Below are positions 10,340 through 18,914 of a stretch of 64,000 nucleotides of DNA, one piece after another. This stretch comes from Bryobacterales bacterium (GTDB lineage: Bacteria; Acidobacteriota; Terriglobia; Bryobacterales; Bryobacteraceae). The stretch spans positions 124,001 through 188,000 of the forward strand of contig PMOK01000284.1 in NCBI GenBank assembly GCA_003162425.1, in the 5' to 3' direction. The position numbers and the translations under genes were made by a program. The stretch's first letter is position 1, and the number at the start of each line of letters is the position of its first letter. Under the pieces are notes generated by a model. The model was given only the letters and a program-made list of their open reading frames with translations, searched no databases and was not told where the DNA came from.

Positions 10340-12997
10340 TTAGTTCCCGACGTAAAGTTGGAAGGGTCCCCAGTAATAGGGCTTGCGGTAGGTTTGCCCG
10401 GCGTGCAGCAGGCTAAGCTTGGCGGTGCGGAGTGCGTCTTCGGCCGGCACGCCACGCGCCAATTCTCCGTACAAAACCGACATCAAGGTAGAAGTGGACG
10501 CGTCACTCACGTCCCACAACCCGGCGATGACCTGACGCGCCCCCGCGTGCAGAAAAGCCCACGTTAGACCGACCAAGCCTTCGCCGGAATACGCCCGCGC
10601 GCCGGCGCTGCGGCACGAAGAAAGCGTCACCAGGTCGGCATTCAAGGGTATCTGCGTGATGTCGCGCGCTGTCAGAGCATAGGACGTGCCTTCCCGCGAG
10701 AGAATCAGTGCCGAATCCAACGGACTTGCCCGATTCGCCGTGGCATGAGCCGCGAAATGAATCAGCGAGAAGCGCGCTGCATCCGCTTTCCGGTATGCGG
10801 ACGGGCGCGACGCACGGCCTTCGAACACAACTTTGCTCGGAGGCGCGAAGAGCGCTGCAATGGTCTCTACTTCTTTCCGGCTGTTGGGAAGTTGCGGGTA
10901 CTCCGGCCCCGGCGATTCTGGATCTCCAATCGCAAGCAGCGAAGGCGGCGGCCTTCTCGATGGACGCGAATTCAGCAACAGACCAAGGGACGGTGCAACC
11001 GACAACGTGACATCTTCAACCCAGTATTTTGACGGATCACCGGGGGCCGGCAAGGTGTCGAAATTTAGAGAATGCAGTGCGCCGTCGGGTACGACAACTA
11101 CTCGGGAGCCGGCCGGTACTAGCTCGCGAATCGGACCCAGCAGAATCTTCGAGAGCTGCTCCCCGGCGGGGTGGTGCGAATCGATGGGGTCCCGGAGATC
11201 CTCGATGGCCGTTCGATAGCTATCCACCAGCTCGCGAATCCTGCTCTCCGCCGGTAGCGTGAAAGTTTCAAACTTCGTCGGCGTAATAACCCATAGGCGC
11301 GATTGTTTGGGGCCCAGCCAGTAAGAGAGCAGAATGTGCTTCGATGATCGTGCCCTTTGCTGGAGCTCGGACACGCTCGCGTAACGCTTCATGGGCGACC
11401 CAATGCGCTCAGTGAGAATCCGAGCGCGGCTGGATTCCACAACTTCGAGCGCCCTGTCCGTATGGCCCTCCTCGACCAGAAAATCCACATAGTTCCGGTA
11501 GAAGCGAATCATGCTGGAAAGATAGGAGAGCTTGTAGTCTTCTTTGGCGATGCTGCCCTGGCTGGTTTCGAGAGTAGTGATGGCCGAGCGGAATTGTGCC
11601 TCGGCCTTGCGCACATCGCCGGTCTGAACGTACAGGTCGGCCAAGCCGCCTCGTGCATCGAGGGCGGGTGTGGGATCTTCCGACGGCGAATTCACCACGG
11701 ACTGAAACAATATTTCGGACTCGGCGTACTGCTTGCGCGCCGCGGCAATGCGCGCCGAGTTCAAATGGTTATTGATTTCTTCACTGGTCAAGCCGAGTCC
11801 TTGGTTTATGGCGAGAGACTCCTGGTTGTATTTTTCGGCGGCGTCAAGCTGTTCCGTTGCGATGGCCGCCACTGCCAGCTTGGTTAGCCATTCGGCTGTC
11901 CGCGAACGGTTGTGCAGGTCTCTTGCGATCGCTAGCGCTTGCTTATAGCGACCGATAGCCCCCGGGAAATCGCCCGCCTCCAGTTGCATTGTCCCGATGT
12001 CGCCAAGCCATTCTTGTTGCGCGCTGCGATTTCCGATTTGGTCGAAACTGGACTCCGCCTGGACGAATCCATGGAGTGCCTGTTCAAAATCGCCTAGCCG
12101 GTAATAACACCATCCCAGGTTGCCGAATGTCTGCGCCGCGAGCGCAGTCGCGCCAATTTGCTGCGACAACGTGAGGGTTCTCTGGAACCAATAAATCGCC
12201 TCTTCGAATTGCGATTGGCCCAGGAACAAGTATCCGAGGTTACCCATGGCTTTGGCTTGTACATAAGCATCGCCCGACTGGACTGCGTCTTTTATGGCTC
12301 GCCGGGATGCGGCGTCCGCGTCTGGAAACCTGCCCAGTTTTGCAAACACTGGCCCTTGGCGCAGTTCCGCCTCCGCCATCAGAAGGGGCGACGCGCAGCT
12401 TTCCGCGAGAGCCTGGGCCTCGCGGAGCCCTTTCTCAGCCTTGGGATAGTCAGAAAGACGGTACCAGGCCCAGCCCTGGTGGATACGGCGCCGGGCCTGG
12501 AGGTCGGTCCTAGGCGGATTATCGGGGACGTTCAGTACCGAAAGAGCGGCGTCCGGTTGTCCCGCCAAAATGATTTCAGCCTTCAACAGCCGAAACTCCC
12601 AGCACCATTCCTGGGATAATCCACATTTCTTGAGTCCCTGCTCGGCCTGTGCTAGGGCTTGTTTCGTGTTGGCTTTCTTGAACGAGTCCTCAGCTTTCCC
12701 GTAAAGAACCTCGTTAGTCTCAATAGGCGCACGATGGCACCCACCGACGAGGGCAACCAGGATCAGAGGCCAACACTTTATGGTGGGAACGGATTGCCAC
12801 CACTCCCGGGATTGAGACCTCCGAGTGTGGCCAAAAGGTGGATAGCCAGATGGATCAAACAGATGACAATGATCATTCGCAATACCCTCCTTAGAATATT
12901 CCGGAGCAGAATATCCTCGGCAGGTATGAATGTCAAGTGTTTTCTTGAGTATTCTCGTGAATATGTTCTCGATTGCGGTCAAAAAAGCGATGGGCAC
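10340..12997 (-). CDS. TPR-repeat lipoprotein-like protein with C-terminal CHAT (caspase-like) protease domain
   Basis: TPR array followed by LIHFAAHATAN (catalytic His) and DLVTLSSCRSAGARAYSGEGLVGL (catalytic Cys); lipobox-like LVALVGGC; true start uncertain. Confidence 0.9.
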   Translation of the reverse strand: MPIAFLTAIENIFTRILKKTLDIHTCRGYSAPEYSKEGIANDHCHLFDPSGYPPFGHTRRSQSREWWQSVPTIKCWPLILVALVGGCHRAPIETNEVLYGKAEDSFKKANTKQALAQAEQGLKKCGLSQEWCWEFRLLKAEIILAGQPDAALSVLNVPDNPPRTDLQARRRIHQGWAWYRLSDYPKAEKGLREAQALAESCASPLLMAEAELRQGPVFAKLGRFPDADAASRRAIKDAVQSGDAYVQAKAMGNLGYLFLGQSQFEEAIYWFQRTLTLSQQIGATALAAQTFGNLGWCYYRLGDFEQALHGFVQAESSFDQIGNRSAQQEWLGDIGTMQLEAGDFPGAIGRYKQALAIARDLHNRSRTAEWLTKLAVAAIATEQLDAAEKYNQESLAINQGLGLTSEEINNHLNSARIAAARKQYAESEILFQSVVNSPSEDPTPALDARGGLADLYVQTGDVRKAEAQFRSAITTLETSQGSIAKEDYKLSYLSSMIRFYRNYVDFLVEEGHTDRALEVVESSRARILTERIGSPMKRYASVSELQQRARSSKHILLSYWLGPKQSRLWVITPTKFETFTLPAESRIRELVDSYRTAIEDLRDPIDSHHPAGEQLSKILLGPIRELVPAGSRVVVVPDGALHSLNFDTLPAPGDPSKYWVEDVTLSVAPSLGLLLNSRPSRRPPPSLLAIGDPESPGPEYPQLPNSRKEVETIAALFAPPSKVVFEGRASRPSAYRKADAARFSLIHFAAHATANRASPLDSALILSREGTSYALTARDITQIPLNADLVTLSSCRSAGARAYSGEGLVGLTWAFLHAGARQVIAGLWDVSDASTSTLMSVLYGELARGVPAEDALRTAKLSLLHAGQTYRKPYYWGPFQLYVGN

Positions 12998-13044
12998 GAT
13001 GCTACTGGAAATCGTGGGCCGTTTCAGCGATGAGAACCAACACC

Positions 13045-13836
13045 TTATGGAGGATACGGATCACCGCCGCTCTTCCCACCCGCCGTCTGTATGCCGCCTT
13101 TCACGGGGCATCCTAGGTCGATTTTGAGCATGACCAAGTGGCGCGTGTATTGGTGTACGAAAAACTGTCCCAAATGCACGGTTCCAAGCTGGGTGAGATG
13201 GATCCGGGCGGGCACTTCCATTGCATTCGAGGATTTTCCCGCCGCTGAGCAAAGAGAGAAGCCAACCACGTTTGGCATGCGGTCTCCTTCCGGCAGCGGA
13301 ACCGGATCTCCGTTGGGGGCTGGCATGCCCAGGCGCTTCAACTGGTCGCGAGTGCCGCCGTTCCCGAGCGCGCTTTGTAGTTTGGACCACGTTGGGCAAT
13401 CGGCAAGAACTCCCACCCCCATGTCTAATTCGTCCCAGAAGTAACTCCCGACGCGCAACCGTTCGAAGCGGCTACCCATCGTCGTGAAGGATGGCTCCTT
13501 GCCGCCCACGGAGAATGCGGACGCGATCCGGCACACCATCCGTTCGCACGTTATGACATCCAGGATGTTAAGTTTCTCGATGGCCGCCACCGCCAGCGTT
13601 TCAAATGGCCCATCCTTACCCCCGACGCCGGCCACCTCAGTGTACGCGGAGCCAAAGGAGAGGATCTCCTTATAGCGAAAGCCCTCCACTCGGGTTGAGC
13701 CATAGCCGCCACTCACTGGCAGCGCCAAGGCTGCTTGGGTGGGAATGAGATCTTCAAACGGCGAAACGATCTGGCCGGATGCCGCGACGGCGCTGGCATC
13801 GTGCAGATACGTGCTTCGGATTGTTTTGTCTTCCAT
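13045..13836 (-). CDS. Hypothetical protein (263 aa) between anti-sigma and CHAT genes
   Basis: ORF co-directional and tightly packed with neighbours; no recognised family. Confidence 0.65.
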   Translation of the reverse strand: MEDKTIRSTYLHDASAVAASGQIVSPFEDLIPTQAALALPVSGGYGSTRVEGFRYKEILSFGSAYTEVAGVGGKDGPFETLAVAAIEKLNILDVITCERMVCRIASAFSVGGKEPSFTTMGSRFERLRVGSYFWDELDMGVGVLADCPTWSKLQSALGNGGTRDQLKRLGMPAPNGDPVPLPEGDRMPNVVGFSLCSAAGKSSNAMEVPARIHLTQLGTVHLGQFFVHQYTRHLVMLKIDLGCPVKGGIQTAGGKSGGDPYPP

Positions 13837-13848
13837 TAGGCTCCTGGG

Positions 13849-14577
13849 TTAATCAAGTTTGAGAAAAAGTAAAAACCGATCGAGTTCAGCTTCAGGTTCG
13901 CCACCCGGCGCGGCGCCGCGGACAATTACTTTATATTGTCCGGATGGTAGCTGATTTCTCGAGATCAATATCTGCAGCGGCTTGCTAGGCGCGGGCGCGG
14001 GCACGCGCACGGAAAGGCGTGTGGCGCCGGCTTCGTCAACGAAAGACCAAAGATACTCCGCATAAGATTTCTCCCACGCCTTATCGACAACGAGTTCATA
14101 GGCCCGGTAGTTTTTGGGAACTTCTGTTGTTCGCTCGTCCCCGCGCGATAACGGCTGAAGCACGTAGCTGGCCGTGGCTTGCGGCGCCTGAGCCTGCCGC
14201 ACTTGTTCGCGTAGGCCAGGCACAACCACCACAGCCTGGTAGGCTGCCAGGCAAAGCAGCCCCACAGCCGCCAGCGCCGGCGCAGCGCTCCATGGCCGCT
14301 GCCACAGCAGGGTCCACCAGGCGAGTCGAGCCCGCTCGTTTTTCGATTCGGGCACGTAGGCGCCTGACGCGCCCGCACTCTCATCCAGGAAAACAGCTTT
14401 TGCGTTCTCTTCAAAGATGGCGCCTGCCCGTAGCTCCTGCGCGCACTGCGTGCATCCGAAAAAGTGAATCTCAAACTCTTCGGACTCCGGAGTTGATAGC
14501 TCGCCCAGGAGGTACCGCTCAACCACCCCCTTGTTTACTGCTTGTTCATGGTCCATGTCACAGCCCTTTCGGCCCAA
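13849..14577 (-). CDS. Putative zinc-finger anti-sigma factor / membrane protein
   Basis: VERYLLGELSTPESEEFEIHFFGCTQCAQELRAG; single TM segment ALAAVGLLCLAAYQAVVVV. Confidence 0.85.
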   Translation of the reverse strand: MGRKGCDMDHEQAVNKGVVERYLLGELSTPESEEFEIHFFGCTQCAQELRAGAIFEENAKAVFLDESAGASGAYVPESKNERARLAWWTLLWQRPWSAAPALAAVGLLCLAAYQAVVVVPGLREQVRQAQAPQATASYVLQPLSRGDERTTEVPKNYRAYELVVDKAWEKSYAEYLWSFVDEAGATRLSVRVPAPAPSKPLQILISRNQLPSGQYKVIVRGAAPGGEPEAELDRFLLFLKLD

Positions 14578-14601
14578 CTTGCCTACCTACGCTCGCTTTC
14601 T

Positions 14602-15324
14602 TTAAGGCAAACCCGCACTGGCCCCCTTCGCCCTGACAATCTCCCGAAATCGTTCCTTGGCGCGATGGAGCAGCACACGCAGATAATCGTTGTCCACCTG
14701 AAAGTGACGCGATATCGCGGACCGATCTCCTTCCTCCAGGAACACCATCCTCAGCAACGCACGATCCTTCTCGGGAAGATCCGCTAGCACCTTCCGCACC
14801 ATGCGCTTCCGTTCTTCGGTCACAATATCGTCGGCGAATCTCACGCGTTCGTCGCGCGGCTCCACGGCCAGGCCGGTTGGCGATTGGCGCGACTCATGGC
14901 GCAGCACCTCAAGCATCACGTTGTTGCAGACCGACAAAACGAAGCCACCGAACCGCTCGGGATACTCGATCGTCTTACCGGATTGCAAATACTTGAGAAC
15001 ACGCGCGAATGTCTCCTGCCGGATTTCGTCGATCAGATGCCGCGCGCGAACGCGGTTCCGCAGTTTAAGCCAGATGACGTTGCTAAAGTACGCTGTGAAG
15101 TGACTCTCGGTTTCGAAATCACCACTCCTCAGACGCCTAAGGTATCCCGCATCGAATTGGGCGCTTACCAATGGAGCTCCAGTAACAGTTAGGGTACTAA
15201 AAGAGCGTTGCCTGCTCAATCGCAGATCCTCAACTTCACTGGAGATCATAAACCCTTTCAGCACACTTGGGCGCCTACATCTCAAGTTTTTTGCCCTTAG
15301 TGCATTGCTGCTCACTAACACCAC
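14602..15324 (-). CDS. ECF RNA polymerase sigma factor
   Basis: ARHLIDEIRQETFARVLKYLQ...LADLPEKDRALLRMVFLEEGDRSAISRHFQVDNDYLRVLLHRAKERFRE (sigma2/sigma4). Confidence 0.9.
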   Translation of the reverse strand: MVLVSSNALRAKNLRCRRPSVLKGFMISSEVEDLRLSRQRSFSTLTVTGAPLVSAQFDAGYLRRLRSGDFETESHFTAYFSNVIWLKLRNRVRARHLIDEIRQETFARVLKYLQSGKTIEYPERFGGFVLSVCNNVMLEVLRHESRQSPTGLAVEPRDERVRFADDIVTEERKRMVRKVLADLPEKDRALLRMVFLEEGDRSAISRHFQVDNDYLRVLLHRAKERFREIVRAKGASAGLP

Positions 15325-15614
15325 TTACCGGAGGGTGTTTGCGCCCATACGCTACGGCCTAGAGCTCGGCCATGGTTCGCTCATTATTTGTCGTGTCGTC
15401 TGGCTCGTGAGCGTTTCATCAGACGGAGGAGCTAGAACGCTTTTTTCGTTCTCGGCGCGCGTCTTGGCGGGGTCCGGTGTCTGGGATTTGCTACTTTGGC
15501 AGTTTTACCGCCCTTCAGTATATACCCGGCCTTTCAGGGCCTGGCGCGGTGGATGCCTCGATCTTCCCGGCAAGAGCGGTAAGGCTCGCACGTAAGAGCG
15601 ATGTCCGGGGAAAT

Positions 15615-17120
15615 TCAAGGGCGCGCAGCCGCGCTTGCCACGTTGTCCGTCACCAACTGTGCCTTAGCTGCTTCCACCAGCCGGGTCACTTCGGCTATCA
15701 GTTCCTCGCGCCGCCTGTGCTCCTTCTCGTATGTCTCGGCCGCGTCGCGCAGATTCGAGCCGCAGTGCGGGCACGTCGTCTCATGGGGCCAGATGTATTG
15801 GTTACACGCGCGGCAGATATCCAGGGCGGGTGGGATGCGTCCATCGCGAGTCAACGGCGCGCCGCGAGACCGGCGGGTCAACTGCACCAAATCGTTTCGA
15901 GCCGGAGTGCGGCGGACCACTTCAGCAGGTCCCGCTCCATCGCCGGGAATCTGCTCCGCGATGAGCTCAAATTCGCCGACGCCGAACGACGCGGGCGAGG
16001 CTTCGCGCCGTTTCACAATCCGTTCGCGCAGCCCCTGCTTCCGGAGTTCGAGTACGCGGTAGTGGCAATACGGATTGTTGCCGGGGCGGCCCAGTAGCGA
16101 ATGCGAAGTCCAGGTGCAGCCGCCGCGGCAGACATCGGCGTAGTAGCAATCGCGGCAGAAGCCCCACAGGTCATTAACATCGCGGAGCCGTCCAAAATGG
16201 ATTTCGGGACTCGTCGCCCAGATTTGGTCCAGGCTCATGTCCCGCACGTTGCCTCCGGAGAAGCCGTTGGTGGCAAGCGATGGGCATCCCTTGACAGTGC
16301 CGTCCGCCTCGAGTGCCAGCACGGTGTGTCCGGCGCTGCAGCCAGTCCAATGCACGCGCTCGTCGCCTAGGCCTCGCCACAAATGTTCGTAGGGTCCGAA
16401 GTAACCAATGTTGTTGCCCACCACCATCAACAGCCCCCGTTCGACACCTTCGGAATAAAGGCGCGCGAGCAACGGCATAAACTCGGCGAGTTGATAGGGC
16501 TGCAACAGCAGATGGTCATTGTCCGCGGCATTTCCCATGGCGACGGTAAGCTGAATCTGCCAATGCGTGGCGCCGACATCGATTATCGTGTTCATCAACT
16601 CCGGCAGATGCGGCATTGTCTCAGAACCGATCTGCGTGTTGACGCTGATCCTCAACCCGGCAGCCTTAGCGCGACGCAGCGTATCCAGCGCACGGGCGAA
16701 GGAGCCGGGCACACCACGAACGCGGTCATGCAGCGCTTCCATGCCGTCCAGCGAGACTCCGATTCCCTGCAGTCCCGCGTCCACAGCAGCCGCTAGACGC
16801 TTGGGAGTGAGGTTCCGGCCGCCGGTCTGGATGGCGCAATACATCCCGTGGGACCGTATGGCGCGGACGATCTGGGTCCAGTCTGAACGCAGGTAGGCTT
16901 CGCCGCCGATCAGCGAGACCTCGCGGGTGCCTAGGCGCGCAAGATGCTCCACAACATCGAGGCATTCGGCGGTGGAGAGCTCGTTCGGCCGGCGGCGTCC
17001 CGCACGCGACCCACAATGCAGGCATTTCAGGTCACAGGCTAGCGTAATTTCCCACACGACGTGCACCGGAACGAAATTCCGATAGTCGTTTTCAACGCGG
17101 ATACGCGCGGGTTTCGGCAC
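15615..17120 (-). CDS. Radical SAM/SPASM RiPP maturase, Y_X(10)_GDL type, with C-terminal zinc-ribbon
   Basis: CDLKCLHC; SPASM-like CSAGH...GCPS...FCRDCYYADVCRGGCTW; C-terminal CRACNQYIWPHETTCPHCGS; adjacent to four Y-x(10)-GD[L/V/I] peptides. Confidence 0.92.
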   Translation of the reverse strand: MPKPARIRVENDYRNFVPVHVVWEITLACDLKCLHCGSRAGRRRPNELSTAECLDVVEHLARLGTREVSLIGGEAYLRSDWTQIVRAIRSHGMYCAIQTGGRNLTPKRLAAAVDAGLQGIGVSLDGMEALHDRVRGVPGSFARALDTLRRAKAAGLRISVNTQIGSETMPHLPELMNTIIDVGATHWQIQLTVAMGNAADNDHLLLQPYQLAEFMPLLARLYSEGVERGLLMVVGNNIGYFGPYEHLWRGLGDERVHWTGCSAGHTVLALEADGTVKGCPSLATNGFSGGNVRDMSLDQIWATSPEIHFGRLRDVNDLWGFCRDCYYADVCRGGCTWTSHSLLGRPGNNPYCHYRVLELRKQGLRERIVKRREASPASFGVGEFELIAEQIPGDGAGPAEVVRRTPARNDLVQLTRRSRGAPLTRDGRIPPALDICRACNQYIWPHETTCPHCGSNLRDAAETYEKEHRRREELIAEVTRLVEAAKAQLVTDNVASAAARP

Positions 17121-17127
17121 GCCGTTC

Positions 17128-17322
17128 CTACTTCTTATGCTCGGCTTTGGCTATCTCAATTTTAAGGGCTTGCAAAGCGGCGGGAAGGTCGCCAGCCTGT
17201 TGCAAGTACTGCTCCGCTTCCTGGGCGACTTGTTTCATGCGATTGATATCGCCGGAGCAGATCGCATCATGGATAGTCACTCCGTAGAGCGGGATTGGAT
17301 GGTGTTTTTCTTTTTCAGCCAT
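17128..17322 (-). CDS. DUF1843-type Y-x(10)-GD peptide 4 (64 aa, divergent)
   Basis: MAEKEKHHPIPLYGVTIHDAICSGDINRMKQVAQEAEQYLQQAGDLPAALQALKIEIAKAEHKK. Confidence 0.9.
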   Translation of the reverse strand: MAEKEKHHPIPLYGVTIHDAICSGDINRMKQVAQEAEQYLQQAGDLPAALQALKIEIAKAEHKK

Positions 17323-17337
17323 GTTTACAATCTCCTT

Positions 17338-17535
17338 CTATTTCTTGCTCTTGTGTTCATGCTTGGCGATCTCGATTTTCAGGTATTCGAGAGCGGCCCC
17401 CACATCCCCGGCCTGCTGCAAGTGCTGTTCGGCCTCGGCGGCGAGTTGCTTCATCTTGGCCAGGTCGCCCTTTGCGATGGCTTCCTGGATTGGCGGCCCG
17501 TACGGAGGCACGGGGCCCCGGTCTGATTGCGCCAT
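17338..17535 (-). CDS. DUF1843-type Y-x(10)-GDL peptide 3 (65 aa)
   Basis: MAQSDRGPVPPYGPPIQEAIAKGDLAKMKQLAAEAEQHLQQAGDVGAALEYLKIEIAKHEHKSKK. Confidence 0.92.
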   Translation of the reverse strand: MAQSDRGPVPPYGPPIQEAIAKGDLAKMKQLAAEAEQHLQQAGDVGAALEYLKIEIAKHEHKSKK

Positions 17536-17550
17536 AAAAATCCCTCCTTT

Positions 17551-17742
17551 TTACTGTTTGCGCGAAAGCTTTGCGATTTCGATTTTCAAGTACTCGAGCG
17601 CGGCCCGCACATCGCCAACCTGCGCGAGGTGCTTCTCGGCTGCGGCTTCGAGCTGCTTCATCCGCGCCACATCGCCCTTCGCGATAGCTTCCTGGATAGG
17701 CGGTCCGTAAGGAACAATGGACGCTGGTTCTTTTTCCGCCAT
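17551..17742 (-). CDS. DUF1843-type Y-x(10)-GD peptide 2 (63 aa)
   Basis: MAEKEPASIVPYGPPIQEAIAKGDVARMKQLEAAAEKHLAQVGDVRAALEYLKIEIAKLSRKQ; internal ATG chosen by alignment to paralogs. Confidence 0.9.
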   Translation of the reverse strand: MAEKEPASIVPYGPPIQEAIAKGDVARMKQLEAAAEKHLAQVGDVRAALEYLKIEIAKLSRKQ

Positions 17743-17785
17743 AAGTCCTTCCTTGCTACCCGGGTTTCCACCCGGACTTATCAAC

Positions 17786-17968
17786 TCAATGAGGTTTGGT
17801 GGTTCGCGAAGCTTTCGCGATTTCGATCTTTAAATACTCAAGGGCCGCCCGCACGTCACCCGCTTGCTTGAGGTGTTCCTCGGCTTCCGCAGCAAGCTGC
17901 TTCATGCGCGGCAAATCCCCTTTTGCAATCGCCTCCTGGATGGGAGGACCGTAGAGTACAACAGCCAT
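17786..17968 (-). CDS. DUF1843-type Y-x(10)-GDL peptide 1 (60 aa)
   Basis: MAVVLYGPPIQEAIAKGDLPRMKQLAAEAEEHLKQAGDVRAALEYLKIEIAKASRTTKPH; internal ATG chosen by alignment to paralogs. Confidence 0.9.
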   Translation of the reverse strand: MAVVLYGPPIQEAIAKGDLPRMKQLAAEAEEHLKQAGDVRAALEYLKIEIAKASRTTKPH

Positions 17969-18058
17969 AGGTTTTAATTTATAACCGGTTTCTCGCAACA
18001 TGTCAAATCAATTCTTGATAACACGGCGACAATGTTAGGGCATTAACAACCAGCCAGT

Positions 18059-18463
18059 TTAGTCAGGGGTTGCCGCGCGCCGGAATTCGTCGCCGGGCTC
18101 CTGAACTTCAGTGACAACCTGCGGGCAACGCAGGCACGCGGGCCGGCCTTCCTGGCGGAACCAACGGCATTCGTACCGAATCTTGCACGGCGGTAATGAT
18201 TCCACTACCGCCGGAAGAATCTGAACGATGCGGGATGCCAGGCGGCAATTCGCGCCGTCGAAGTGACGGCACGCGCCCTCTTCGCAGCGCGCGGCGAAAC
18301 GCAGAATCTCCGTGGGCTTGATTGCTCCCGTGAGATTCAGCCATCCTGTTGAAACCGGTACTGGATTTTCGAGATACGAAATCCGGGGCGCTTCCGGCGA
18401 TCCTCCACGAACACCGAGGATCACCGGTTCAGCCATCTCTGGCTGTGCGCTGGGACACATCAA
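18059..18463 (-). CDS. Cys-rich hypothetical protein
   Basis: AARCEEGACRHFDGANCRLASRIVQILPAVVESLPPCKIRYECRWFRQEGRPACLRCPQVVTE; start may be the Met at 18436. Confidence 0.7.
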   Translation of the reverse strand: MMCPSAQPEMAEPVILGVRGGSPEAPRISYLENPVPVSTGWLNLTGAIKPTEILRFAARCEEGACRHFDGANCRLASRIVQILPAVVESLPPCKIRYECRWFRQEGRPACLRCPQVVTEVQEPGDEFRRAATPD

Positions 18464-18493
18464 ACTGCGATCAGTGGCCGTTATGGGGGCCTC

Positions 18494-18781
18494 CTACTCC
18501 TCGCGGAGCACAAAGCCCATGGTTGAGCCGCCAGGGAAGTTGGCAGCGACAGGATCTGCTTTAATCCCGGCCACCTTCGCAGTCACCTGTTTGGTAATTT
18601 CTTGAGCGGCGGCCTCTGCGTCAGCATGAGGAATCTGGGGTTGAATCCAGCGGCCGATGATGAGCCGGCTTTTGGCGATCTCCTGCGCGCCATGGGTTTT
18701 TTGCTGCTGGAGTTGGTGAACGGCGGCCGTAACCGCTTTTTCCAACTCGTTGAGACTGATCGTATGGGGTTGCTCAGCCAT
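18494..18781 (-). CDS. Small hypothetical protein (95 aa), candidate RiPP precursor
   Basis: MAEQPHTISLNELEKAVTAAVHQLQQQ...ADPVAANFPGGSTMGFVLREE; divergent from the B12-type radical SAM gene. Confidence 0.7.
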   Translation of the reverse strand: MAEQPHTISLNELEKAVTAAVHQLQQQKTHGAQEIAKSRLIIGRWIQPQIPHADAEAAAQEITKQVTAKVAGIKADPVAANFPGGSTMGFVLREE

Positions 18782-18914
18782 CGAGAGACTCCTTCTCGGT
18801 GAATATAGTCGCGATAATGGCTGTTGTCAACGAAAAAAGCACCTTAAGTGACATTTGTGAAGAAAAAGCTGGTACATAAAGGCGCTGCCGAAGTATACTG
18901 AGCGGAACCTGGCT

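Noticed and set aside
17128-17968. Possible CRISPR-like or simple tandem DNA repeat across the four small genes
   Set aside because: Repeat unit is a complete peptide gene with start and stop; similarity is explained by DUF1843 paralogy, not a CRISPR array
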